Shown in pieces: positions 33,279 through 46,584 of a DNA stretch of 64,000 bases. The DNA comes from Sphingopyxis sp. L1A2A (GTDB lineage: Bacteria > Pseudomonadota > Alphaproteobacteria > Sphingomonadales > Sphingomonadaceae). The translations under genes and the position numbers were made by a program. The notes beneath the pieces were generated by a model. It was not told the origin of the DNA, ran no database searches, and was given only the letters and a program-made list of their open reading frames with translations. Position 1 is the first letter of the stretch. Every line of letters starts with the position of its first letter. The stretch is taken from positions 1-64,000 of the forward strand of contig NZ_SCOT01000001.1 of the NCBI RefSeq assembly GCF_005502465.1, read 5' to 3'.

Positions 33279-33710
33279 GTGGTGAACCGTCGGCTGCCCT
33301 GCCTGGACCGTCTGATCGCAGCACTGTGCGTGCTGCTGATGACGGTCTATGCGGCAACGGTGCCGGCAAAGGCCGTGGATCAAATCCGGCATGCGCCGAC
33401 GGTCATGATGGCGCATGACCATAGTAGCGCGGCTGATTTCGCCATTCATGCCGTGCCGGGCAGCCATGCCGATCACGCCGAGCATTTTGGTGACGCGCCC
33501 GCTGATGAGGAGCCCGGCAATCCGCTTGCGGGCAGCCATCATCACCATCATGGCGACAGTGGCCCCAATCTGCTCGTTCCCGATGCCGCGAGCGCCGCAG
33601 CGATCCCCGCGTCGTCGCGGCTGCACACGTTCGGCAGGGACCGACATGTCGCCGGCCTGCGATCGATCGGGCCGGAGCGCCCGCCCAGAACCACCCCGCT
33701 GACCCTTTAG
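33279..33710 (+). CDS. His-rich secreted protein upstream of czcCBA
   Basis: About 143 residues, unrecognised family. A hydrophobic N-terminal helix (LIAALCVLLMTVYAATVPAKA) looks like a signal peptide. The mature part is rich in His and acidic residues (MAHDHSSADF-like start, HADHAEHFGD, GSHHHHHGD), which suits a periplasmic metal buffer. GTG at 33279 is preferred; TTG at 33243 is also open. It lies 63 bases before czcC on the same strand and could belong to the efflux operon. Function is inferred from composition and context. Confidence 0.62.
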   Translation: MVNRRLPCLDRLIAALCVLLMTVYAATVPAKAVDQIRHAPTVMMAHDHSSAADFAIHAVPGSHADHAEHFGDAPADEEPGNPLAGSHHHHHGDSGPNLLVPDAASAAAIPASSRLHTFGRDRHVAGLRSIGPERPPRTTPLTL

Positions 33711-33772
33711 GTTCCTGCGTCCGCTGATCGGGCGTGGGATGTTTCCACGCCTTTCAGCGAGGCCGCTATCTT

Positions 33773-35052
33773 ATGCTTTCCTTATCTCGCGCGCGCTTTG
33801 GCGCGCCTGCCGTCCGCAGTGCTTTGCTCTGCGGCGCTGTTCTGCTCGCCGCCTGCGCGCCGCCTGCATCGGCGCAAACGCTAAACCTCGACGAGGTACT
33901 GGCGCGCGTCGCCACCGCCGACCCGGCCATCGCCGCCAATGCTGCGCGGCGCGACGCCGCCGGCGCCGCCATCCTGCAAGCCGATGTCCGGCCGCGCGAC
34001 GTGGTGGGCGTTGATTTTGAGGATTTTGCGGGCACCGGTCCCTATTCGCCGCTGAACCGGTCACAAGCCACCGGCTGGTACGAGCGAACCTGGGAGCGCG
34101 GCGGCAAACGCGAAGCGCGGATCGGCGCGGCGCGGGCCGATGTCTCCGTGGTCGGCGCACAAAACCGTGTCCGCCTGCTCGATCGGCTCGCCCGCGTCCA
34201 GGCCGCGTGGGTCGAAGCGCTCGCCGCCCAAGCCGCGATCCCAGTTGCCGAAACCCGGCTGGCCGATCTTCGGCGGGTCGAACTGGATGTCGTAAAGCGG
34301 GTCACCGGCGCGCTCGACCCCTGGTTCGCCGCCGAACGCGCGCGGACGAACGTCGCGCAGGCCGAAATCGCGCTTGAACAGGCCCGCGAAGCCGCGCGGA
34401 TTGCGCGCGCCAGCCTTGCGGCCTGGTGGGACGGCGACGGCGACTTTGCGCTCGATCCGGCAGTGCTACAAAAACTAGATATGACCGTGCCGCCGCGCGG
34501 CGAGTCCGCCGATGTGGCGGTCCTCGCGGCCGAATCAGCGGCGGCCGAAGCGAAGGTGAGACTCGCCGAAACCGGCAATATCGCCGACCCGAGCGGCCGT
34601 GTCGGGCTGCGCCATTTCGGCGACGGCAACGACCTGGCGATCATGGTCGGCGGCTCGATCCCGCTCGGCAGCAAGGGCGCCAACCGCGGCAATGTCGTGC
34701 GCGCGCAAGCCGACAAGCGCGCGATCGAGGCGGACATGGCCGTCACCCGGGTCGAAATCGATCGCGAGATCGACCGGCTGATCGCCGACCGCCAGCTCAT
34801 CGTAGCCGAAATCGGACGGATTGACGCCGAAGTGCTGCCCAGTGCCAACCGCGCCGTGCGGTTGATCCGTGACGGCCTGGCGCGCGGCGGCACCGCTTTC
34901 ACGTTCCTCGAATTTTCGCAGGCGCAAACGGCTCTCAGCGAGGCCTGCTCGCGCCGTGTCGAATTGCTGCGACGCTTCCACCTGCTCGGCGTGCGGCTCG
35001 ACCGGCTGACCGGCCGCCATATACCCCTTCTTGCCCGAATGGAGACGATCCG

Positions 35053-35056
<4 letters not shown>
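33773..35056 (+). CDS. czcC: Outer-membrane efflux protein of a heavy-metal RND system (CzcC/CnrC type)
   Basis: 427-residue TolC-like outer-membrane factor that forms the exit duct of the CBA efflux pump. A signal peptide ending at ASAQ is followed by the duplicated helical repeats of the OEP family (LNLDEVLARVATADPAIAAN, EQAREAARIARASLAAWW, SRRVELLRRFHLLGVRLDRL). A Cys at residue 29 lies in the signal region (LLAACAPPAS) and could make it a lipoprotein. ATG at 33773 is the natural start. Its stop overlaps czcB. Confidence 0.9.
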
Positions 35057-39532
<4,476 letters not shown>

Positions 39533-39539
39533 GCCATTG

Positions 39540-39566
39540 CCCCGCGCACCGCTGCGGTGCGCGGGG
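39540..39566. other. Intercistronic stem-loop between czcA and hupE
   Basis: CCCCGCGCACC and GGTGCGCGGGG form an 11-bp stem around GCTGC, 8 bases after czcA. No T-run follows, and hupE begins 28 bases later with its own AAAGGAGA site, so it looks like a processing or mRNA-stability element rather than a full terminator. Confidence 0.6.
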
Positions 39567-39593
39567 CATCCAGATTTAAAGGAGACTATCCGC

Positions 39594-40316
39594 ATGTTCG
39601 CTCGCACTTTCGCCCCGCCAGGGACGAACGCCCGCAGAATATTTCTCGCTCTCAGCCTCATCCTCCTGACGCTCGCCGTCGGCGTCGACGCCTGGGCGCA
39701 TAATGTCGCCGAGGGAGACAAGGGCTATATCCAGGAAAGCAGCGGCGTCCTGTTCTGGCCGTTCGTCTATCTCGGCGCCAAACATATGGTCACCGGTTAC
39801 GACCATTTGCTGTTCCTGTTCGGGGTCATCTTCTTCCTCTACCGGATGAAGGACATCGGCCTGTATGTGACGTTGTTCGCGGTCGGCCATTCGACCACGA
39901 TGCTGTTCGGCGTCCTCACCGGGATCAGTGCCAACGCCTATATCATCGACGCGATCATCGGCCTGTCGGTCGTCTACAAGGCGCTCGACAATCTGGGCGC
40001 CTATCAACGCTGGTTCGGCGTCCAGCCGAACACCAAGGCGGCGACGCTGATCTTCGGCTTCTTTCACGGCTTTGGCCTGGCGACCAAGATCATCGAGTTC
40101 GAAATCGCCAAAGAAGGCCTGATCCCGAACCTGCTCGCCTTCAACATCGGGGTCGAAATCGGGCAATTGCTCGCGCTCGGCGCGATCCTCATCCTCATGG
40201 GTTTTTGGCGCCGCACCCCGAGCTTCATGCGCCATGCCTTCGCCGCCAATGTGTTGCTGATGACCGCGGGCTTCGTCCTCGTCGGCTACCAGCTCGCCGG
40301 CCTCGCCATCAGCTGA
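39594..40316 (+). CDS. HupE/UreJ-family membrane protein
   Basis: 240-residue membrane protein with a signal-like first helix (LILLTLAVGVDAWA) and about six more helices, in the HupE/UreJ group linked to nickel and cobalt movement. Conserved histidines are seen in WAHNVAEGD, VTGYDHLLFLFGV, VGHSTTMLFG and FGFFHGFGLAT. The ATG at 39594 follows AAAGGAGA. It lies between the RND pump and an NreB-like exporter, so it probably takes part in metal homeostasis; direction of transport is unknown. Confidence 0.8.
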   Translation: MFARTFAPPGTNARRIFLALSLILLTLAVGVDAWAHNVAEGDKGYIQESSGVLFWPFVYLGAKHMVTGYDHLLFLFGVIFFLYRMKDIGLYVTLFAVGHSTTMLFGVLTGISANAYIIDAIIGLSVVYKALDNLGAYQRWFGVQPNTKAATLIFGFFHGFGLATKIIEFEIAKEGLIPNLLAFNIGVEIGQLLALGAILILMGFWRRTPSFMRHAFAANVLLMTAGFVLVGYQLAGLAIS

Positions 40317-40333
40317 TTCAAAGGAAATCCATC

Positions 40334-40939
40334 ATGTTCAACAGCCAGAAACCCCGCCTCGAAGACCTGCCGACCACCGCTCAACTCCTTCGCGCCACCG
40401 CTCTTGCCATCGTCGCCGCTGGCGTGATCCTCATCGCCGTCGTCCTCCCAAGCGAATATGCGATCGATCCGACCGGCGTCGGCCGCCAGCTTGGCCTCAC
40501 CCAGATGGGCGAGATCAAGGCGCAACTCACCGAGGAAGCAGCCGCCGATGCCGCGTTTGCTGTGGCACCTGCCGCGCCGCAAGCGGCCCCGGCATCCGGC
40601 GTGCCACCGGTCGCCACTGCCCAGCGTACCGACACGACAAAACTCACCCTCGCCCCCGGCCAAGGCGCCGAGATCAAGGCGACAATGGCGAAGGATGCCA
40701 AGCTCGCCTTCACCTGGTCGGTCGAGGGTGGACGCGTCAATTTCGACACCCACGCCGATGCACCCGGCATCGCCTACCACGGCTATGGCAAGGGCAAGGA
40801 CACCACCGGCGAGCGCGGCGAGCTGGTTGCCGCCTTCGACGGCAAGCATGGCTGGTTCTGGCGCAACCGATCGGGCGGCCCCGTAACGATCACGCTGCGC
40901 ACCGAGGGCGCCTATAGCGAATTACGCCGCGTCGTCTGA
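40334..40939 (+). CDS. Single-pass membrane-anchored protein in metal efflux operon
   Basis: 201 residues. One membrane helix at about residues 22-42 (LLRATALAIVAAGVILIAVV) is followed by a Pro/Ala-rich linker and a C-terminal domain with LTLAPGQGAEIKATMAKDAK and DTHADAPGIAYHGYGKGKD, containing several histidines. Similar proteins annotated as transmembrane anchors occur beside HupE-like and RND metal genes in sphingomonads; the function is unknown. ATG at 40334 follows AAAGGAAA, 17 bases after the HupE-like gene. A stem-loop follows the stop. Confidence 0.65.
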   Translation: MFNSQKPRLEDLPTTAQLLRATALAIVAAGVILIAVVLPSEYAIDPTGVGRQLGLTQMGEIKAQLTEEAAADAAFAVAPAAPQAAPASGVPPVATAQRTDTTKLTLAPGQGAEIKATMAKDAKLAFTWSVEGGRVNFDTHADAPGIAYHGYGKGKDTTGERGELVAAFDGKHGWFWRNRSGGPVTITLRTEGAYSELRRVV

Positions 40940-40950
40940 CGAGGCGACGA

Positions 40951-40979
40951 ACCTCCGGACGGCGCGTCCGTCCGGAGGT
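40951..40979. other. Intercistronic stem-loop before the NreB-like gene
   Basis: ACCTCCGGACG and CGTCCGGAGGT form an 11-bp perfect stem with a 7-base loop, 12 bases after the anchor protein stop and 18 bases before the next ATG. Like the stem-loop after czcA, it lacks a T-run and probably shapes transcript processing. Confidence 0.6.
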
Positions 40980-40997
40980 CGCAGCGAGGAAACCACC

Positions 40998-42332
40998 ATG
41001 CTCGACGTGCTTGCGAACCGCACCTATCGCCACCTCTTCCTCGCGCAGGTGATGGCGCTTGTCGGCACCGGCCTCGCCACCGTCGCGCTCGGGCTGCTCG
41101 CCTATGACCTTGCCGGGGCCGATGCCGGGGCGGTGCTCGGTACGGCGATGGCGATCAAGATGATCGCCTATATCGGCGTTGCGCCAGTTGTCGGCGCCTA
41201 TGCCAACCGCCTGCCGCGCAAGGCGTTCCTGATCTTGATGGACGTGGTGCGCGGGCTAACCGCGCTCGCGCTGCCCTTCGTCGATCAGGTCTGGCAAATC
41301 TACCTGCTCATCTTCATCCTCCAGTCGGCGTCAGCCGGGTTTACGCCGACCTTCCAGGCGACGATCCCCGATGTGCTTCCGCAAGAGAAGGATTATACCA
41401 GGGCACTGTCGCTCTCGCGTCTCGCCTATGACATGGAAAGCCTCGCCAGCCCGATCCTTGCCGCGGCGCTGCTTGGCATCATGAACTTCCACTGGCTCTT
41501 CTCGGGCACCGCGGTCGGCTTTGCCGCCTCGGCCCTGCTCGTGTTGTCGGTGACCTTGCCGCGCACCATCGCGAAAGCGCAGTCCGGCGGCATCTATGAC
41601 AAGACAACCCGCGGCACCCGCCAATATCTGAAAACGCCGCGCCTGCGCGGTCTGCTTGCCGTCACGCTTGCCGCCGCCGCTGCGAGCGCGATGGTCATCG
41701 TCAACACGCCGGTGCTCGTGCGCGGCGCGCTCGGCCTCGGCCAGAGCGAGGTCGCGATCACGCTCGCTGCTTTCGGCGGCGGTTCGATGATCGCGGCGCT
41801 GCTGCTGCCCCGCCTTCTCGACCGCATCGCCGACCGCAGTATCATGATCGCAGCCGCCGGGTTCATGACCGCCACGCTTGCGCTGCTGACGATTGCCTGG
41901 GTGGTCACCGACGCAACCCGGCACTGGCCGGTCGTCCTTATCGGCTGGTTCGCACTGGGCCTAAGCTATGCGGCAAGTATCACGCCGGGCGGTCGGCTGC
42001 TGCGCCGTTCGTCGGGCGCCGAGGACCGCCCCGCGCTGTTCGCGGCGCAGTTCGCGCTCAGCCATGTGTGCTGGCTTGTCGCTTATCCGCTCGCGGGTCA
42101 GGTTGGCGCTCGCGCCAGTATCGATGCCGCGCTTGGTGCAAGCGCCGTGTTGGCCCTCGTTGGCACGCTGATCGCGATTTGCATTTGGCCGTCCGGCGAT
42201 CCCGAGATACTCGAACACAGCCACGATGATCTTCCACCAGACCATCCGCATTTCGCCGAAGGCCATGGACAAGGCAAAGCGGTGCATGTTTACGTTATCG
42301 ACGAGTTGCACCCGAGTTGGCCAAAACAGTAA
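40998..42332 (+). CDS. NreB-like MFS nickel exporter with His-rich tail
   Basis: 444-residue major facilitator with 12 predicted helices. The loop ANRLPRKAFLILMDVVRG fits the MFS motif A position. The last 45 residues form a cytoplasmic tail rich in His and acidic residues (EHSHDDLPPDHPHFAEGHGQ), the hallmark of NreB-type nickel exporters; CnrT has a related role beside cnrCBA. ATG at 40998 follows GAGGAAACC. It ends the metal operon, 66 bases before the transposase start. Nickel specificity is inferred from the tail and from the CnrX-type sensor in the same island. Confidence 0.82.
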   Translation: MLDVLANRTYRHLFLAQVMALVGTGLATVALGLLAYDLAGADAGAVLGTAMAIKMIAYIGVAPVVGAYANRLPRKAFLILMDVVRGLTALALPFVDQVWQIYLLIFILQSASAGFTPTFQATIPDVLPQEKDYTRALSLSRLAYDMESLASPILAAALLGIMNFHWLFSGTAVGFAASALLVLSVTLPRTIAKAQSGGIYDKTTRGTRQYLKTPRLRGLLAVTLAAAAASAMVIVNTPVLVRGALGLGQSEVAITLAAFGGGSMIAALLLPRLLDRIADRSIMIAAAGFMTATLALLTIAWVVTDATRHWPVVLIGWFALGLSYAASITPGGRLLRRSSGAEDRPALFAAQFALSHVCWLVAYPLAGQVGARASIDAALGASAVLALVGTLIAICIWPSGDPEILEHSHDDLPPDHPHFAEGHGQGKAVHVYVIDELHPSWPKQ

Positions 42333-42349
42333 CGCGCTATTCTGCAAAC

Positions 42350-43182
42350 CCGATTTCAGGTGCAGTCGCCCTTCGTCGATGGAACGTCCAGAGCCGTCAT
42401 GGGTCGCAGGGATTTGTCGGGCGTGGAGTGGGAACTGATCGGGCCGCTACTGCCGCCTGAGCGCGGTCGTTGGGCGCGGCCGGCGGGCGATAACCGGCGC
42501 TTCCTCAACGGCATGTTGCATGTATTGCGGGTTGGCTGTCCCTGGCGCGACATGCATGAGCGCTACGGCAAATGGAACTCGGTCTATGTGCGCTTCCGTC
42601 GCTGGGCCGAACAGGGTGTCTGGGATGCCCTGCTGCAAACACTGGTCGACCTGGGTCTGACCGGCGACTGGCAGCACATGATCGACAGCACCAGCGTTCG
42701 CGGCCACGTCTCGGCAGCGGGCGGAAAAGGGGGGCTTGTGCGAACGCTCTTGGTCGATCACGCGGCGGCTTTACGAGCAAAATCCACGCCCGCTGCGACA
42801 ATCAGGGACTGCCTGTCGGCTTCATCCTGACCGGCGGCGAGGCTTCCGATTACACCGCTGCCGAACCGCTGATGGCGATCCCCGTCGCCACACCCAAGCC
42901 ACTGCTCGCGGACAAGGGCTATGATGGTGATCGCTTCCGCGAAAGCCTGCTGGTCCGGGGCATCCTGCCGATCATCCCGCCTCGCTCGAACCGCAAGGTG
43001 CCCGAGCATCCCGACTATCGCCGCTACAAGGACCGCAACCGCGTCGAGCGCATGTTCGGCAAGCTGAAACAGCAACGACGCATCGCCACCCGCTATGACA
43101 AAATCATCCTCTCGTTCGAGAGCCTCCTCAACCTCGCCGCTACGCGCCTATGGCGCAAGTCTCTTGTCAACACGGCCTAGGT
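42350..43182 (+). mobile_element. IS5-family insertion sequence (IS427-like), ends not resolved
   Basis: A transposase split over two frames occupies this segment. The right boundary must lie just after the transposase stop because hipA coding sequence resumes at about 43183. Right-end sequence reads GGCCGTGTTGACAAGAGACT on the minus strand, but no matching inverted repeat is visible between the NreB-like stop and the transposase start, so the left end may be lost or diverged. No target duplication could be found. Confidence 0.7.
42399..43180 (+). CDS. IS5-family transposase, two frames joined by -1 frameshift
   Basis: OrfA (42399-42830) begins MGRRDLSGVEWELIGPLLPP and carries the N-terminal helix-turn-helix and first catalytic Asp (DWQHMIDSTSVRGH). 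OrfB lies in the -1 frame and continues from GRSRGGFTSKIHARCDN through LLADKGYDGDRFRESL (second Asp) to RVERMFGKLKQQRR (Glu). A run AAAAGGGGGG at 42725-42734 is exactly where re-reading one base restores the family sequence (GGKGG then ACANALGRSRGG). Programmed -1 frameshifting of this kind is known for this IS group, so the element may be active in spite of its split frame. Confidence 0.85.
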
Positions 43183-43389
43183 CAGTGGCGGCTCGCTCCG
43201 ACCTATGACATCTCCTATCAATATAACCCATCGGGCACTTGGACTAACCAGCACCAGATGTCGCTCGGCGGGAAGCGCGACTTCTTCTCGCTTGAGGATC
43301 TCGAAGCGGGCGGCAAGATAGCGGGCTTGTCGAAACGGGCCAGCCACGCCCAGCGAGCCGCGTCCGGAATCAAACCCCCGGACTTTTAA
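43183..43389 (+). pseudogene. 3' remnant of a hipA-type kinase toxin gene
   Basis: The frame reads QWRLAPTYDISYQYNP, then TNQHQMSLGGKRDFFSLEDL and KIAGLSKRAS, the C-terminal kinase-lobe sequence of HipA toxins. Everything upstream is missing, replaced by the transposase, and the last 15 residues no longer match the family. No hipB is seen. It is a truncated relic; the IS insertion or an associated deletion removed the rest. Confidence 0.75.
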
Positions 43390-43587
43390 GTCAAGATCTG
43401 ACGGGGGCTTTCTTGGGGGCCTCTGAAGTATAGCATCAAGGCATCCTATTAAATTATAACATATTTTTCTGAATTATTGGATTCCTTCACCGGCGGCAAT
43501 TTAGCAGAGCTAAATCGCGATCAGCGAAAGTCCGACCGACCTCGCGCAGCGAGGATCGACGGCATGGCTTTGCCATGCCGCAGCACC

Positions 43588-44364
43588 CTAAACCGCTTGT
43601 ACCGTCACCCGCTGGTTGAGCATCGCGATCTCGCCATAAGCGGTGAGGAAGCTGATGTCGGCGGCGTCGCGGCCGACCGCGATCTTGGCCATCTCGCCCG
43701 CTTTGGCCATGCCGGTCGCATCGACCAGATGCCAGGCATCGCCCAAAAACACCTCGGCCACCGCATGGAAATCCTGCGGCTGAACCCCGAGCGCATAGAC
43801 GCTGACGATCCGCGCCGGGATCGCCGCGGCGCGTGCCAGGCTGACCATCACATGCGCATAGTCGCGGCACACCCCCTGCCGTTCGACAAAGCTGTCGAGC
43901 GCCCCGGTTTCGGCATCGCTCGACCCCGACACATAGGTGAAATGCGCCTCGATCCAGTCGCGCATCCGCCCGATCTTGGTGCCGCCCTCGACATCGCCGA
44001 ACTCGTCCTGGACGAAGTGGATGAACTTGTTGGCGGGGCAATAGCGCGATTCGTTGAGATATTGGACCGTCTCGCCGGGCAATCGGTGCATCGGCACCTT
44101 GCCGAGCACCCGGTAATCGATGACCTCGCGCTGGATTTCGACCGTCGTGCGGTAGCGGACATTAAGCTCGCCGCCGCGGCGCAACCAGATGCGGTCGCCG
44201 ATCATGTCCTGCGCCGGAACGCGGGCAAAATATTCACATGGTCCGACGTCGAGCACCGCGTCCAGAATCAGCTGTTCAGGGATCGCCGCCGCTTCGATAT
44301 GCAGCATCAGGTCGACCGGATCGCCGAGGCGATAGTCGAGCGCGGCGGTGATTTCGAGTTTCAT
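43588..44364 (-). CDS. Transglutaminase-like domain protein
   Basis: 258-residue cytoplasmic protein with an N-terminal beta domain (to about residue 130) and a C-terminal transglutaminase/cysteine-protease core. The catalytic triad positions are seen as Cys in RQGVCRDYAHVM, His in DFHAVAEVFLGD and Asp in WHLVDAT. This is the common bacterial transglutaminase-like family with the N-terminal Bact_transglu-type region; the substrate is unknown. It stands alone, divergent from the TetA-like gene with 131 bases between. Confidence 0.86.
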   Translation of the reverse strand: MKLEITAALDYRLGDPVDLMLHIEAAAIPEQLILDAVLDVGPCEYFARVPAQDMIGDRIWLRRGGELNVRYRTTVEIQREVIDYRVLGKVPMHRLPGETVQYLNESRYCPANKFIHFVQDEFGDVEGGTKIGRMRDWIEAHFTYVSGSSDAETGALDSFVERQGVCRDYAHVMVSLARAAAIPARIVSVYALGVQPQDFHAVAEVFLGDAWHLVDATGMAKAGEMAKIAVGRDAADISFLTAYGEIAMLNQRVTVQAV

Positions 44365-44495
44365 CGGCTGCTAACGCTCCAAAGCGGGATCGGTGCCGCT
44401 AGGGCGATAAAAACCGCTGCACAACTGAAAAGCATTGGCGCGATTCGGCGGCAGCGCGGTATGAGCCGCCAACGCATTCATCCTTGGGATATTTT

Positions 44496-45746
44496 GTGAC
44501 CGCATCGCGTACCATCCCCTTCATCGTCGCGACGATCTTTATCGACGCGGTCGGCTTTGGCATCATCATGCCGGTGCTGCCGCAGCTGGTGATGGAGGTC
44601 GGGCGAATCGATTTGGCCGAAGCGATCGAGGTCGGTGCGTGGATCGGGCTGGTGATGGCGGTGGCGACCTTCCTTGCCTCGCCGGTGCTCGGCAATCTGT
44701 CCGACCGGTTCGGGCGGCGGCGCGTGCTGCTATTGTCGCTCGCCGGGCTGACGATTGACTATGCGCTGCTTACCGTCGTCGGCACCCTGCCCTGGCTGTT
44801 CGTCGCGCGCGCCCTGTCGGGGGTTTTCGGCGGCAGCTATGCCGCGGCGCAGGCGGCGATCGCCGACATCACCGCGCCGCAAGAACGCGCGCGCAATTTC
44901 GGTTTCGTCGGCGCGGCGTTCGGGATCGGCTTTGTCGCTGGCCCCGCGATCGGCGGCTTTCTGGGCGAGATCGGCCCGCGTGCCCCGTTCGTCGCCGCCG
45001 CGATCCTCGCCGCCGCCAACATGCTCTATGGCCTGTTCATCTTCCCCGAAACGCTACCGCCCGAGCGCCGCCGCGCCTTCGACTGGCGGCGGGCCAATCC
45101 GCTCGGCGCGCTCAAGACGATGCGCGGCCTGCCCGGCATGGGCGGGGTCGCGAGCGTGCTGACGCTGTGGCAGATCGCCAGCCTGGTCTATCCGATGACG
45201 TGGAGCTTTTACTGCATCGCGCAGCTGGGCTGGACCCCGGGGATGATCGGCGCCAGCCTGGCCGCGGTCGGGGTGATGATCGCGCTCGGCCAGACCTTTG
45301 TCGTCGGGCCGATGGTGGCGCGCTTCGGCGAGCGCGACGCGGCGACGATCGGCATCGCGATCGCAGTCGCCAATTATCTGGGCTATGCCTTTGTCAGTTC
45401 GACCTGGGGTGCGTTCCTGCTGTTGCTGCCCATCGCCTTGCAGGCACCGGTGCAGCCGTCGCTGAACGCGCTGATGTCGCGGCGCGCCAGCCCTGAAACG
45501 CAGGGCGAGGTGCAGGGGATTTCGGCGATGGCGATGGGGCTGGGCCAGCTCGTCGCGCCGATCCTGCTGACCGGCACCATGGCCTGGTTTACCGCCGACA
45601 AGGCGCCGGTCCATTTTCCGGGCGCCGCCTTCATCGTGTCGGCGATCTTCGGCCTGCTGGCGATCCTGATGCTACGCCGCTTGCCGCGCGTCACGCGGAC
45701 GAGTGACGATACGCCCGATCAGATGCCGCCGTCGGTCACCGCATAG
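44496..45746 (+). CDS. TetA-like MFS drug:proton antiporter
   Basis: 416-residue major facilitator of the TCR/Tet family with 12 helices. N-terminal [19 protein letters not shown] and the motif A loop [15 protein letters not shown] are typical, as is the motif C-like [18 protein letters not shown] at 44496 is the likely start; TTG at 44484 is open too. Chromosomal members of this group are widespread in sphingomonads and do not by themselves imply tetracycline resistance. The 3' end overlaps the convergent CinA-type gene by 28 bases. Confidence 0.85.
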   Translation: MTASRTIPFIVATIFIDAVGFGIIMPVLPQLVMEVGRIDLAEAIEVGAWIGLVMAVATFLASPVLGNLSDRFGRRRVLLLSLAGLTIDYALLTVVGTLPWLFVARALSGVFGGSYAAAQAAIADITAPQERARNFGFVGAAFGIGFVAGPAIGGFLGEIGPRAPFVAAAILAAANMLYGLFIFPETLPPERRRAFDWRRANPLGALKTMRGLPGMGGVASVLTLWQIASLVYPMTWSFYCIAQLGWTPGMIGASLAAVGVMIALGQTFVVGPMVARFGERDAATIGIAIAVANYLGYAFVSSTWGAFLLLLPIALQAPVQPSLNALMSRRASPETQGEVQGISAMAMGLGQLVAPILLTGTMAWFTADKAPVHFPGAAFIVSAIFGLLAILMLRRLPRVTRTSDDTPDQMPPSVTA

Positions 45747-46480
45747 CCGGCGGCCTCAAGTCCCGCGATCAACATCGCGACGCAGGCGGCGACGTCGGCC
45801 GCCGAGGTCGACCGGACGACGAAATTGGCGCCGACTTTCCCGTCGCGGAAAAAGGGATAGCTGCCGATCACGACCCCGGGATGATCTTTTTCGCCTTGGC
45901 GCAGCAGGTCGGCGACCTCGCTTTCGGGTGACCAGGCGCCGATCGTGTGCGCGATCAGCGGTGCGCCGCCCTCCAGCTGACCGGTCAGCGCGTCGAGCAT
46001 GCCAGCGGTGATGTGCGGCACCCCGGCCATCACGAACAGATTGCCGATGCGGATGCCCGGCGCGCCCGACATGCGGTTGGGGATCAGTTCGGCGCCGTCG
46101 GGGGTGCGCGCCATCCGCAGCCGCGCCTCGGTCAATTCGATGCCGCGGCCGCTGTAGTAACGTTCCAGAATCGCGCGCGCGTCGGGATGGACGATCACCC
46201 CGACACCCAGTGCCTTCGCCACCGCATCGACGGTGATGTCGTCGTGGGTCGGGCCGATGCCGCCGGTGGTAAAGACATAGTCGTAGCGCGCGCGCACCGC
46301 GTTCAACGCCGCGACGATCTCGTCCTCGACATCGGGAACGACGCGCACTTCACGCAGCCGAATGCCCTGCGCGTCGAGCCAGGTCGCGATCTGGGCGATA
46401 TTCTTGTCCTGGGTGCGGCCCGAGAGAATCTCGTCGCCGATCACCAGCACGGCGGCTGTCCAGATGCGTTCGTCGTTCAT
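45719..46480 (-). CDS. CinA/MoaB-type molybdopterin-binding domain protein
   Basis: 253-residue protein with a MoCF_biosynth domain in its first 170 residues: AAVLVIGDEILSGRTQDKN, then TTGGIGPTHDDITVDAVAK and the SGAPGIRIGNLFVMAGVP segment. This fits the N-terminal half of CinA, without the C-terminal nicotinamide deamidase domain. Probably a nucleotide-type pyrophosphatase such as ADP-ribose cleaving enzyme, or a molybdopterin-related protein; the activity cannot be set from sequence. Tail-to-tail overlap of 28 bases with the TetA-like gene. Confidence 0.85.
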   Translation of the reverse strand: MNDERIWTAAVLVIGDEILSGRTQDKNIAQIATWLDAQGIRLREVRVVPDVEDEIVAALNAVRARYDYVFTTGGIGPTHDDITVDAVAKALGVGVIVHPDARAILERYYSGRGIELTEARLRMARTPDGAELIPNRMSGAPGIRIGNLFVMAGVPHITAGMLDALTGQLEGGAPLIAHTIGAWSPESEVADLLRQGEKDHPGVVIGSYPFFRDGKVGANFVVRSTSAADVAACVAMLIAGLEAAGYAVTDGGI

Positions 46481-46584
46481 CAGCTTGCCTTAACCGGACG
46501 CCATGACAAAACAAGTCCGGTGGACCCGTATCGTTGTTCTTGTTATGTTCAACCCCGACTCGCAATGCATAAGGGAGAGCCGCG

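Noticed and set aside
43390-43587. Possible attachment site or further toxin-antitoxin genes after the hipA stump
   Set aside because: The region is AT-richer and has a GC-rich inverted segment near 43373-43411, but no repeat pair, tRNA end or small gene could be supported.
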